A stretch of 56,348 nucleotides of DNA, taken from Chitinophagaceae bacterium. GTDB taxonomy: Bacteria > Bacteroidota > Bacteroidia > Chitinophagales > Chitinophagaceae. Shown here one piece after another: positions 24,282 through 33,004 of this stretch (the stretch's first letter is position 1; the number at the start of each line of letters is the position of its first letter). Both the position numbers and the translations under genes were made by a program. Under the pieces are notes generated by a model. That model searched no databases. It saw only the letters and a list, made by a program, of their open reading frames with translations, and was not told where the DNA came from. The stretch is from positions 1 to 56,348 of the forward strand of contig JAGKWS010000012.1 in NCBI GenBank assembly GCA_021151685.1, written 5' to 3'.

Positions 24282-25079
24282 TTACCAGCGTTTGCCAAAC
24301 TGGAATGACAGGAAGAAATTCACAAAATATGGGTTGGCCGATTGATCGACCATCATCAGTATATTTTCGCCATAATATTCTACGGCTCCACCAGCCTCTA
24401 CAGCAACAACACTACTCTTGTTAGACGATAAATCGAAGTGCAACATAGACTTGATGTGCCCACCAGGTATAAACTTCATTTCGCCAAGCCCCTTACTAAA
24501 ACCCGCACTACCAATAATGCGGCTTTGTGACAAAAACCTGCTACGGGTATCTTCTCCATACTTTATGGCATCCGGGTCGCTGTTCAGGTTCAGATAATAA
24601 GGCTTCAGCATACCAAGCGACACACCAGCAATTGTTACCCAGTGTATAGAAACAGATCCGGGGTCGGGTTTGCCTGCAAGCATCTTACTTAGCCCCCAAC
24701 CAGCCTTCAGAGAATAAAAATTGTTTATTTTTCCGTATACGTAATTGGTAGAATTGCCCGAAGCATCCTGACTGGACACTTTTTCTTCTCTTGGGTGCTT
24801 CTTTTCCGAAAATTCAACTTGTAGCACGTGTGCATTCCAAAACATGTCTTGCGTTTTGGCGTTTTTCGATCGTATTTTCCCATAATCGGTAAACAAGCTC
24901 CAGCCGTCGGTATGTAAACGGTAACCAAAGCTGATTTCACTTTTTATAGGACGTATACCCGGTGTTACAAATTTAGGGTTACTCATATTGAGCGAGGTAG
25001 TACTACCTGCCTGCCCCCTGGCAGGAAGCCAGATAGCAGTGAGCAACACAGCAGTGATAAATTTTGATATGTTGGGCAT
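24282..25079 (-). CDS. Exported beta-barrel-like protein, function unknown
   Basis: 265 residues with a Sec signal (ITAVLLTAIWLPARGQA, cleavage near 22). The rest alternates polar and hydrophobic residues and ends in SFQFGKRW, with an aromatic last residue typical of outer-membrane barrels. I recognise no named family. It lies 21 bases upstream of lipA on the same strand, so the two could be co-transcribed, though a functional link is not apparent. Confidence 0.78.
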   Translation of the reverse strand: MPNISKFITAVLLTAIWLPARGQAGSTTSLNMSNPKFVTPGIRPIKSEISFGYRLHTDGWSLFTDYGKIRSKNAKTQDMFWNAHVLQVEFSEKKHPREEKVSSQDASGNSTNYVYGKINNFYSLKAGWGLSKMLAGKPDPGSVSIHWVTIAGVSLGMLKPYYLNLNSDPDAIKYGEDTRSRFLSQSRIIGSAGFSKGLGEMKFIPGGHIKSMLHFDLSSNKSSVVAVEAGGAVEYYGENILMMVDQSANPYFVNFFLSFQFGKRW

Positions 25080-25169
25080 AGTCGTTTAAAATTAGTAATC
25101 AATACTCATTCAAAAAAATAAACTTTTTCAATCACTGCATACCTTATTAAATTTAACAAAAACTTCCGC

Positions 25170-25580
25170 ATGACTGCTACAATTACCTACAACGGCGACC
25201 TTCGCACCACTGCAGTACACATACGCTCTGGCAGTGCTATAGAAACTGATGCTCCTGTTGATAATAAGGGTAGGGGAGAGCGTTTTTCCCCCACAGATCT
25301 CGTAACGGTTGCCTTGGCTACCTGCATTCTTACCACATTGGGTATTGCCGGACCTGTACACGATATAGTTATTGATGGAGCCGAGTGTAATGTGACGAAA
25401 ATAATGGCATCAGACCCGCGCCGCATTGCCGAAATTGTAATAGAAATCAGCTTCCCTCAAAGCGCACCGTTTACCGATAAGCAAAAATCAAAAATAGAGC
25501 ATATAGCCGCAACATGTCCTGTTTTCCTCAGTCTGCATCCCGATGTGAAGAAAACTATATCCTTTATTTGGCCGGTATAA
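25170..25580 (+). CDS. OsmC/Ohr-family protein
   Basis: 136 residues with the family fold and two cysteines, Cys52 in LATCILTT and Cys116 in AATCPVFLSL. They are placed as in the peroxidatic pair of OsmC/Ohr hydroperoxide reductases. The glutamate-rich GERFSPTDL motif before the first cysteine fits too. It would reduce organic hydroperoxides with thiols in the cytoplasm. It is not clear whether it belongs to the OsmC or the YhfA-like subgroup. It converges with the DUF4296 gene with only three bases between stop codons. Confidence 0.9.
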   Translation: MTATITYNGDLRTTAVHIRSGSAIETDAPVDNKGRGERFSPTDLVTVALATCILTTLGIAGPVHDIVIDGAECNVTKIMASDPRRIAEIVIEISFPQSAPFTDKQKSKIEHIAATCPVFLSLHPDVKKTISFIWPV

Positions 25581-25583
25581 TAA

Positions 25584-25994
25584 TCAGGGCTTGGCTGGTG
25601 CATTTGCCGCCTGTTGCCGTGTAGCTTGCTGCACACTATCGGTATGTGCCTGCAAGCGCGTAGCAAGCGGTATTATGCCCGAAAACAACGAATCCATTTC
25701 GTTTGGTCGGGTTTTGTACCATGCCATGCTTTTATCAAAGTCATCGCGACTAATTCCGTAATGTTTGAATATGGTTTGATAATAAGTGGCAAGAGAATCA
25801 GGATTTTTAGTGGCAGTACCCCGTAGTGTATCTTTCACCATGGTGCTGTAACTCTCGGCCATATTCAAGTCCAGCAACACGGCCCTCATGGTATCCTTCG
25901 GTATAGGTGGCAAACCATCCTTCATTTGGCAACTACTATGCAATAGAACAATTACAAGCACCACCGCCAACCCATTGCGCCTTGGCCCATACAT
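25584..25994 (-). CDS. DUF4296 lipoprotein
   Basis: 136 residues from ATG 25994, with a lipoprotein signal (VVLVIVLLHSSC, lipobox Cys22). After the signal is the DUF4296 domain with PIPKDTMRAVLLDLNMAES, a helical fold of unknown function common in Bacteroidota. The C-terminus is Gln/Ala-rich and probably flexible. The gene lies 44 bases after the DUF4835 gene. The longer frame to 26042 would overlap that gene and lose the signal. Confidence 0.85.
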   Translation of the reverse strand: MYGPRRNGLAVVLVIVLLHSSCQMKDGLPPIPKDTMRAVLLDLNMAESYSTMVKDTLRGTATKNPDSLATYYQTIFKHYGISRDDFDKSMAWYKTRPNEMDSLFSGIIPLATRLQAHTDSVQQATRQQAANAPAKP

Positions 25995-26038
25995 GTTATT
26001 ATTTGTTACGGTTGCTTTTTTTTCAAAGAAAGCACTTA

Positions 26039-26965
26039 TCATTTCAATGCGTTGTATTTTGCCGAGTTAGGAATGTCTATTACACTCAGCATAGATATAT
26101 ATTGTTGTCTTTCAGCCCGAGGTGCTGCCTCCAATAACCTCAGAAACTCATCACTCTTCGAGCTCATTACAAATTGCAATAACACCGAGCTGGGGTTTTC
26201 CCTGTTTACCTGATACAATTTGCGCAGGTTGGTAAGTATACGTGTACGGCTATCTACAGGCTTCAGAGACATACTGTCTAAGCCTTCCCGGTGCATGATG
26301 TACCAATAATTGCGCACCTCCTGAAACCGCGGATTCATCAGTTGGTCTACCAACCAGTACCGATTACGGTTGTTCTCTACAGGCTTCCATCCGCTTATAC
26401 CCTTACCATCGGGGGCGTTATTAACTATGTTTTGCGCGCGCTTCAGGTAATTGGTGCCGCCCAGTGGCGAAAAGCTATCATAGTCCATACCCAATACAAG
26501 GTATATGTAGTAGGCAATAATGGCGGTCAGGTTCGAGCTTTGGGCATCTACACCTACTATCCGGTTATCGTCAAAGTTGAGCGGATTGAATTGTGAGTAC
26601 TTAAAATCAAGGTCTTTGTCTACATAATTGACTGTGGTAGTGCTGTAAGATGCATTGTATACGGGCCTGGATGCCTGTATGCTGAAGGTACCCGAAAAAG
26701 CCGACTGATCGCCACCTACATTAGCTGCTGTAAGGTTTATGAATATGTTACAATCTATTTTCTCGGCCGTGGCATAGTCATCTGTGGTCCACCGGCGCGT
26801 ATTCACAAAGTCTGCAATAGATTTTTGCAAACTGGTAAATACCTGTGGGTCTATACCAGCCGCCTTAATACCGTCAGACACAACAGTAACCTTGCAGTTA
26901 AATTCCTGCGCATTTGCTGCAAAGCAGCATACAATTGTTAGTATACTAAACAGTCTCTTTAGCAT
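26039..26965 (-). CDS. DUF4835 (PorD-like) T9SS-associated periplasmic protein
   Basis: 308 residues with a signal peptide (LFSILTIVCCFAANA). The start region QEFNCKVTVVSD and the motif YYIYLVLGMDYDSFSPLGG are typical of the DUF4835 family, which database annotation often names PorD, a type IX secretion component. It overlaps the 3' end of coaBC by 20 bases, an arrangement often seen in this phylum. The presence of many T9SS cargo genes in the window agrees with this role, but the biochemical role of the family is not established here. Confidence 0.85.
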   Translation of the reverse strand: MLKRLFSILTIVCCFAANAQEFNCKVTVVSDGIKAAGIDPQVFTSLQKSIADFVNTRRWTTDDYATAEKIDCNIFINLTAANVGGDQSAFSGTFSIQASRPVYNASYSTTTVNYVDKDLDFKYSQFNPLNFDDNRIVGVDAQSSNLTAIIAYYIYLVLGMDYDSFSPLGGTNYLKRAQNIVNNAPDGKGISGWKPVENNRNRYWLVDQLMNPRFQEVRNYWYIMHREGLDSMSLKPVDSRTRILTNLRKLYQVNRENPSSVLLQFVMSSKSDEFLRLLEAAPRAERQQYISMLSVIDIPNSAKYNALK

Positions 26966-28157
26966 CTCTCATAGTAATAATATGTTCTGTAATGGCTATG
27001 GCTACCTCTTTTTTGCTTTGCAAGGGTAGCGATACCGTTGGGTGCGTTTTAGAAAGTAGTGTTACCTTATTGGTATCATGCCCAAAGCCAGCACCAGCAT
27101 CGCGTAGCGAATTCAGTACTATCATATCTGCATTCTTATCGCCCAGTTTTTTAATGGCATGTTCCACCTCATTTTCGGTCTCTAACGCAAACCCCACTAA
27201 CGTTTGGTTGGGGGCTTTTATTTTGCCAAGACTGGCCAATATGTCAGTAGTCTTTGTTAAATGTAATACAAGCCCGCTATCGCCTTTTTTTATCTTATTC
27301 GCGGCTATTTCATCGGGCCGGTAGTCGGCTACGGCTGCTGCCAATACCAGAATGTCTGTATCATTGGCAATAACCATAGTAGCGTTATACATGTCTGCTG
27401 CGCTTTCTACGTCTACAATACTAATGTTGGTGTTATTAGTGTGCTGTACACCCGGTCCGGCAATAAGCGTTACCAATGCGCCCTTATTGGCTAAAGCAGT
27501 GGCAATGGCCACGCCCATTTTGCCAGTAGAAAAATTGCCAATAAACCGCACCGGATCTATACGCTCGTAGGTGGGGCCCGCAGTAACCAGTGCTTTCAGG
27601 CCTCGTAGTGGCAGTTGTGTATCGAATTGATTTTCCAGAATGCGTACCATTGTCTCCGGCTCTGCCATACGTCCTTCGCCGGTAAGGCCGCTGGCAAGTG
27701 CCCCATATTCAGTTGGTATTATATGATTGCCATAGCTCTGCAGCCGTGCAATATTGGCCTTTGTAGATGGGTGTTTCCACATATCCTCATCCATAGCAGG
27801 TGCAATGTATACCGGACAGCGGGCCGATAGGTATACAGCACATACAATATTGTCGCACAAGCCATTTGCCAGTTTTGCCAGCGAGTTAGCACTACAGGGT
27901 GCTATTATCATCACATCGGCCCACAACCCCAGCATTACATGGTTGTTCCATGTAGCACCATCGGCAACGTCCATCAAAGCGTCTTTTCCACTTACAGTTG
28001 CCAGTGTAAGCGCACTTACAAACTGAGATGCACTTGTAGTAAGCAATACCTGTACCTCGGCACCAGCCTTCACCAGCAACCGAACAAAGTGTGGAATCTT
28101 ATAAGCAGCAATACTACCTGTTACCGCCACTACAATTTTTTTGCCTTTCAACAACAT
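26946..28157 (-). CDS. coaBC: Bifunctional phosphopantothenoylcysteine decarboxylase / phosphopantothenate-cysteine ligase
   Basis: 403 residues. CoaC half (about 1-190): flavodoxin-like FMN domain starting VAVTGSIAAYK, active-site His in WNNHVMLGLW, PAMDEDMW (here Asp in place of the Asn of the usual PxMNxxMW motif, a variant common in Bacteroidota) and GEGRMAEPE. CoaB half (about 195-403): TAGPTYERIDPVRFIGNFS and AVADYRP. The fused enzyme makes 4'-phosphopantetheine from phosphopantothenate and cysteine with CTP or ATP. The DUF4835 start lies inside its 3' end, suggesting coupling. Confidence 0.96.
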   Translation of the reverse strand: MLLKGKKIVVAVTGSIAAYKIPHFVRLLVKAGAEVQVLLTTSASQFVSALTLATVSGKDALMDVADGATWNNHVMLGLWADVMIIAPCSANSLAKLANGLCDNIVCAVYLSARCPVYIAPAMDEDMWKHPSTKANIARLQSYGNHIIPTEYGALASGLTGEGRMAEPETMVRILENQFDTQLPLRGLKALVTAGPTYERIDPVRFIGNFSTGKMGVAIATALANKGALVTLIAGPGVQHTNNTNISIVDVESAADMYNATMVIANDTDILVLAAAVADYRPDEIAANKIKKGDSGLVLHLTKTTDILASLGKIKAPNQTLVGFALETENEVEHAIKKLGDKNADMIVLNSLRDAGAGFGHDTNKVTLLSKTHPTVSLPLQSKKEVAIAITEHIITMRDAKETV

Positions 28158-28397
28158 AATATATACCGCTGCAAGTTACACACAAATATTTTTCATAGCC
28201 CGTGTGTTTGTGAGTGAGGATGGTGAAATAAATTATATAATATCTAATAATTATATTCCTTTTACGGAAAGCACAAAATCTACAAGTAATACATCATTGT
28301 AGGATGCTACAGTTGTTACACAACGGAATAGAATTGGTGGACTTATTTTTGCAATCCTCACTAACCGCCATCAGCACCTACATGACCCTTCAAAAAC

Positions 28398-28425
28398 AAA
28401 ATAGCCACCCAAAGGCGGCTATTTT
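28398..28425 (-). terminator. Terminator after the three-repeat secreted protein
   Basis: A 12-bp stem with one mismatch (28398-28409 and 28414-28425) and a four-base loop. On the minus strand it is followed by GTTTTTG. It lies 24 bases beyond the stop at 28450. Confidence 0.75.
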
Positions 28426-28449
28426 GAATAATATTTGGAATAAGAAAAT

Positions 28450-28992
28450 TTATAGCTGATCGTATACAGGCGCGTCTACATTACGCATTACACCAAAATA
28501 CTGGAATGTTTTTCTTCTGTAGCCTTTTTTCAAGAATATGTCAGAATCGAAACTATAATCTTCAGGTATTGTTCTCCATGCACCACGCTTCACTCTTCTC
28601 CACCTGTAGATAGTCATAGTGTTTGGGCCACGGCGAGTCAACGCATAGAACTGAAGATGTTTTTGTGTGTAACCAGCTTTCAACATTTGGTCATCCGAAA
28701 ACTCATCTTCAGCAACAGAGATGTGCACACGAGCTACCGGATTGTACCAGCCGTATACTGCAACCCTGTTGGGACCGGGGTTACGATAAGCCCAAAACGA
28801 CAACGTTTTGTCCTGCCAGCCCCAGTTGATAAGCTGACCATCCTGATATTCTCCATCTACAACAAGAGAATAATCATCATTTTGTGGAATGTACCAGGAA
28901 AATACGCGAACGAGATCTTCCTGTGCAAATGTTTTGAAGCTGAGAAAAGTAGCTGCGAATAGTGTGGTTACTAAGACTATGGTTCTTTTCAT
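28450..28992 (-). CDS. Secreted three-repeat protein (DUF5648-like pattern)
   Basis: 180 residues from ATG 28992 with a signal peptide (IVLVTTLFAATFLSFKTFA). The mature part is three aligned repeats exactly 49 residues apart: VRVFSWY (28), VAVYGWY (77) and MTIYRWR (126). Each continues to a GY/GW-x-x-K-x-x-x-F-x-[WYF]-[AG] strand. The pattern resembles DUF5648-type repeats found in secreted bacterial proteins, and three repeats would fit a beta-trefoil-like fold. No catalytic motif is visible. It has its own terminator. Confidence 0.8.
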   Translation of the reverse strand: MKRTIVLVTTLFAATFLSFKTFAQEDLVRVFSWYIPQNDDYSLVVDGEYQDGQLINWGWQDKTLSFWAYRNPGPNRVAVYGWYNPVARVHISVAEDEFSDDQMLKAGYTQKHLQFYALTRRGPNTMTIYRWRRVKRGAWRTIPEDYSFDSDIFLKKGYRRKTFQYFGVMRNVDAPVYDQL

Positions 28993-29116
28993 TTTTGTCT
29001 CTGTTTTCAAATCGAAGCCAAAATACATAAAAATTTTGTTGCCCTGCAAATAATTAACCCATTTTTTTAAAAAGGCTGTCGCAATATTACTGCATTTGCA
29101 ACACACATGTCGGCAT

Positions 29117-29665
29117 TTATGTACTGTAGGCTTCTGCAACAATTGTATCGCTATCTGTTAATGTCATACAGTATAACCAATACCTGATACCGAACCTTGA
29201 TGCTATTTCCCTAACCACTCTGAACCCCAACCCATCATATATATGCCTCGCGGCAAGCATCACTTCCGAAGTGTGTAGGGCAATAGTACGCTCCCCACAT
29301 TGTTTCGCCGTATCTATACATTGCGTTACAAGGCTTCGCCCTATGCCACTCCCACCAAATTCCGGGTGTACACCTACCATTCTTATGTAACTCCAATCTT
29401 CCGGATATATGTCGCCCCATGGGTTGCCATGAGGTATCAGAAATGCCATCCCTACAATGGCATTGTTACTGGTGCAACAAACAAATCCTTTTGCTTTACT
29501 CAGCAGATCCTGCCACATTTCCGTATTACCAATACCAGTTTTCATTTGCTCCCATCCATCCGCGCTCAGTTGCGGCACTAGTTGCCCATAAGCCACCAAA
29601 CCAAGTGCCATCAATTGCTCTATGTCAGCTTTATTGGCTGCACGGTATGTAAGTTCATTTCTCAT
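29117..29665 (-). CDS. GNAT-family N-acetyltransferase
   Basis: 182 residues from ATG 29665. The acetyl-CoA binding segment is VGVHPEFGGSGIGRSLV, the R/Q-x-x-G-x-G/A signature, followed by the helix CIDTAKQCG and the strand TIALHTSE. The GNAT fold spans the whole chain. The substrate cannot be read from sequence. No partner gene is adjacent. Confidence 0.9.
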   Translation of the reverse strand: MRNELTYRAANKADIEQLMALGLVAYGQLVPQLSADGWEQMKTGIGNTEMWQDLLSKAKGFVCCTSNNAIVGMAFLIPHGNPWGDIYPEDWSYIRMVGVHPEFGGSGIGRSLVTQCIDTAKQCGERTIALHTSEVMLAARHIYDGLGFRVVREIASRFGIRYWLYCMTLTDSDTIVAEAYST

Positions 29666-30146
29666 TCCCAAATCAACTATTTGTGTTTGTAAATAACGCA
29701 CTAAACAAAAAAATAATTGTTAACTATCTGCCAAAACAAAATCTGTACAGTAACAGGTAGTTGTTATACACGTCTTGATGGGGCAGAGGTAATGGATGCC
29801 AGCCTATTGCCAATGGTTGATATTACAATACAGAAATCCCTATATATTGACAACATACTGGCTTATGGCAAAATGTAGGCCAATACACTTGTTACGTAAT
29901 CCTTTCGGATGCCATTGAGGGTCGCATAAAACGATGTTGTAAACCTTTATCGGTTTCGGAACAACGGCAGAATATCACGGTGCAATATATTATGCAGCAT
30001 TTCCGATTTGAGTACATTTTTCAGGCAGCGAAATAAGTATGGCTAAATATAGAGACTATATATTTATATCGAACCGAATATGGCGACCGTAAAATGGAAC
30101 GATTCAATGATAATCAGTTTCCTATCTTTACACAAAAATCACAGAT
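29666..30146. other. Intergenic region without a supportable gene
   Basis: About 480 bases between the divergent GNAT and T9SS-cargo genes. All frames are broken and no hairpin with a T-run is seen. A very short frame near 29792 (28 codons) has no supporting feature. The only signal is a near-consensus -7 box before 30147. Confidence 0.4.
30123..30130 (+). promoter_or_regulatory. Near-consensus -7 element before the 30147 gene
   Basis: TATCTTTA matches TAnnTTTG at all fixed positions but the last, 16 bases before the ATG. No clear -33 TTG. Confidence 0.3.
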
Positions 30147-31481
30147 ATGAGGATATACTCATTGATGGCCCTACTTCTTGCATCGTCAAGTTCGGCATTG
30201 GCCCGCCAAAACAGTAATGCAAATGTTACACCAGCTGCTACCATTGCTGTTGCAAAGACTACAGCTCCCAAACAACGTATAGTTGGTTACAGCTATCGCT
30301 TACTCACCACTGCGGTGCCAAATGATACCATTAAGTATATTTACAATACTGTGGCCCGTGGTTCCGGAGAAATAGGGTGGGGCGTTGCCCTGTATCCCGA
30401 CCCCATGCAAGCAAGCATGCTCATCAAATGCGACTCATTTTCTTATAAACTTACTGGCATAAACGATAGGGGCAAGTTTAATTATAATGCCGATAATTTG
30501 CCCGTATACATGAGATTAGACTCTTTTGGTTCGGCCGGATATCAACCGCGCGAGTATCATTATTACGAATATGATGCATCTATGCGTCGCAAGGCCGATA
30601 GTCAATATTTTGTGCCTTCGTTATCTTCTATAAAACGATACCGTACGTACGATGGTTCAGGGTTTGCAATTGCCGATAGTGTATACAGTTTCTCCTCGGC
30701 TTCGCCAGCCAGTAAAATAGTTTATACCAACAACACAGCTGGCAACCCTATTGAAACAAACAATTACTATTGGAATGCTGGCACATCAAGTTGGGAATTA
30801 TATTTCCGCACTACTACTACTTACGATGCTTCTAACCGCAAAACCGTGGCACTTATGGAGCAGTTTGATGGTAGTATGTGGACAAACTATATGAAAGATA
30901 CATTTGCGTACACAGGAGCTTTTACAGTCCACACGCACGAGTCGCACTATAGCTGGCTGGCTGGTGCATGGGTAGGTACCAGTGCCAACGACTATATTCT
31001 GAATACAGCAGGCAAGTGGGATACTGCCTTTTATTACAGTTGGAATTCCTCTGCCAGTTCTTTCTATATTACCGAGAAAGATTTCTTTTTATATAACACA
31101 GCCGGTAATATCGTTTTGGGTCAGGGTATATTTTACAATTCTACCACAGGTACATATGATGCCGCACCGTACGACATCAACCGATTCTATTACGAAGATT
31201 ATGATGATGTGGTTGCTGTAACAAATAGGGCACCACTCACAGGTATCAATATTTTCCCCAACCCGGCGCAAGACCAACTTTTTATAGCACTCAACGAACT
31301 TTCGGCTGCAAGTAATATGCAGATAACCGTCACCGATGCGCAGGGTAGGGTAATGGCCAAAATGCAACCTGAAAATGTTACAGGTGTGCAAATAAACATA
31401 GCATCGTACCTGCCAGGTACTTATTTTGTAACGATTGGCAATGAACAACAATCTGCTACTCGTGCATTCATAAAGAAATGA
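30147..31481 (+). CDS. T9SS-sorted secreted protein, function unknown
   Basis: 444 residues. Signal peptide at 1-20 (LMALLLASSSSALA), then a Thr/Ala-rich linker. The central region (about 45-355) is Tyr/Trp-rich with repeated YDASNRKT/YNTAGN-type strands that look like YD-like or cell-surface repeats. About 365-444 is a T9SS sorting domain: GINIFPNPAQDQL, ITVTDAQGRV, LPGTYFVTI. It is predicted to be surface attached or released. The body has no recognised enzyme domain. A terminator follows. Confidence 0.85.
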   Translation: MRIYSLMALLLASSSSALARQNSNANVTPAATIAVAKTTAPKQRIVGYSYRLLTTAVPNDTIKYIYNTVARGSGEIGWGVALYPDPMQASMLIKCDSFSYKLTGINDRGKFNYNADNLPVYMRLDSFGSAGYQPREYHYYEYDASMRRKADSQYFVPSLSSIKRYRTYDGSGFAIADSVYSFSSASPASKIVYTNNTAGNPIETNNYYWNAGTSSWELYFRTTTTYDASNRKTVALMEQFDGSMWTNYMKDTFAYTGAFTVHTHESHYSWLAGAWVGTSANDYILNTAGKWDTAFYYSWNSSASSFYITEKDFFLYNTAGNIVLGQGIFYNSTTGTYDAAPYDINRFYYEDYDDVVAVTNRAPLTGINIFPNPAQDQLFIALNELSAASNMQITVTDAQGRVMAKMQPENVTGVQINIASYLPGTYFVTIGNEQQSATRAFIKK

Positions 31482-31509
31482 GGCATCAACAATCAGGCAT
31501 ATAAAATCA

Positions 31510-31540
31510 GAGGCTGCACATTGGGTGCAGCCTCTTTGTA
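31510..31540 (+). terminator. Terminator after the 30147 gene
   Basis: A perfect 10-bp stem (31510-31519 and 31525-31534) with a five-base loop, then TTTGT. It may also serve the convergent 31581 gene, though the minus-strand T-run is weaker. Confidence 0.8.
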
Positions 31541-31580
31541 TTCTGTCTGTGTGGGTTAAATCAAAGGTAAAATCGAATGG

Positions 31581-32573
31581 TTATTCGTCTTTCTTGTTTT
31601 TCTTTTGTTTCAGGCCATATTTTACGTCGTTTCCGTATAGTATGAAGTTGAAGCTAAGCCGGAAATAATTGGCAAATGAGCTGATGCCCTCAGGCCCAAA
31701 CAATGACAAATCGGGGTAGTTGTTATTGTCAAATTTCATGTGGGGCATTTTACCAAATTCTACACAGGTCGATGTTGGCCCACGCTCTGCACGCCACAAA
31801 ATGCGGTAACCCAACGGAGCCTGTTTGGTACCGGTAAGCGCATAGGTAGTGCCCCCTACTGTTATGTCTTGTGTAGTACTGGTGCCAGTCATTGCCTGAA
31901 AACTCCAGCTGGTAGCCCTCAGTTTTCTATATCTGTAGCCACCGCTACTTACAGCCGCCTTTTTTATCTTTCTGAAAGATACACCTGCAAATACACCTGT
32001 GGTAGAGATGGCAGTATGCATCATTTTATCTTTTGCGGGCCTCAGTTTATTGGCACCGCTGGAAAAATAGTGCGCCGTATCATCATCCAGATAGTAGGCG
32101 TGTGTAAGACCATATAAGCCACCACCCACCGTGATGAGGGTGCGTTTATCGCTTTTTGCATAAAAAAAACGCTCTGTGCCATAGCCAGAACCTGTTACCA
32201 CCTTAAAGCTGCCCTCTTTTTCTTTTACTACATCCGAAATGGCCCATTCGGCACCAGCTTCCCAGTAGCCCCCTTTCAGTATTTTTTGTGTGGTTACCAA
32301 ATTGTCGGTACCTGCATACCCCGAGCTTGAAAAGCCTGCCATCAGCCCCTTCCTATACTCGCCGTGGTAAAATAGCTTTCTGGCAAGATTGCCCTGCACC
32401 AGCCCTCCGGCCATTATTTGATTGCCAGTGGCAAAAGCCAGTGTAAGTCCTATTTTTACAGGGGCCAATTTTTTCGTTTGGTCATCTACCGTATAACTAA
32501 CCATTTGCGCATGTGCTACAGATGTGGCCAGTATTGTACTGCTTATGACCAATGTGGTTATGTAAGCTCTCAT
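31581..32573 (-). CDS. Exported protein, probable outer-membrane barrel, function unknown
   Basis: 330 residues with a Sec signal (TTLVISSTILATSVAHA, cleavage near 22). The mature part has many Gly-flanked alternating strands (GLTLAFATGNQ, FRLSFNFILYG) and a very basic tail (LKQKKNKKDE). I recognise no named domain. It is divergent from the first M43 protease with a 431-bp spacer and has no operon partner. Confidence 0.75.
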   Translation of the reverse strand: MRAYITTLVISSTILATSVAHAQMVSYTVDDQTKKLAPVKIGLTLAFATGNQIMAGGLVQGNLARKLFYHGEYRKGLMAGFSSSGYAGTDNLVTTQKILKGGYWEAGAEWAISDVVKEKEGSFKVVTGSGYGTERFFYAKSDKRTLITVGGGLYGLTHAYYLDDDTAHYFSSGANKLRPAKDKMMHTAISTTGVFAGVSFRKIKKAAVSSGGYRYRKLRATSWSFQAMTGTSTTQDITVGGTTYALTGTKQAPLGYRILWRAERGPTSTCVEFGKMPHMKFDNNNYPDLSLFGPEGISSFANYFRLSFNFILYGNDVKYGLKQKKNKKDE

Positions 32574-33004
32574 TTTATCAGAAATTATCCAATAAAAGTA
32601 CTGTCCATATTTACAGGTGTCAATGGCACTTTAGTGGTATGCATCTGTGTAATGAGCTGATGACCAGTAGAGAAATGGTATGGGGCTCTTACATTTAGCA
32701 TAATGTATGTGGATTGTTGCCTCACATCTATACATTGGCAACAAGTAGTAAAGAAAATACGAAATATTACACCAACATGGGCCGGTAAACCAATAATGTT
32801 GCAACCTGTATGATAGCTTATTGATACATAACAGATTGTGCATTATTCCAAACAAAGCTGCAAAAACTGTAATAAATTGCCATTTTACCATCGTTTTGTC
32901 ATTTTTCACCCCTGTCAACTATCAAATTTCATTTTTCTAATCGGTTTCACCCTTAACTTCACGTCCTTGCTAAATAATTGTTACGCAAATTCAACCTATT
33001 CGTA
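32574..33004. other. AT-rich divergent intergenic region
   Basis: 431 bases between the 31581 gene and the first M43 protease. A short inverted repeat (GTTGCC/GGCAAC near 32724-32751) has no T-run. No small gene or RNA is supported; a 95-codon minus-strand frame is Cys/His/Tyr-rich with no signal or family features. Confidence 0.4.

Noticed and set aside
26946..28157. Asp in place of Asn in the PxMNxxMW motif of CoaC as a loss-of-function sign
   Set aside because: From general knowledge, PAMDxDM is common in Bacteroidota CoaBC; the other catalytic motifs are intact.
28344..28460. TATTTTTG at 28344-28351 and a 25-codon frame from ATG 28382
   Set aside because: The frame is tiny and runs through the terminator of the opposite-strand gene, and no -33 TTG is correctly spaced; treated as chance.
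32724..32751. Short inverted repeat GTTGCC/GGCAAC
   Set aside because: Six-base arms without a T-run or a position that suggests function.
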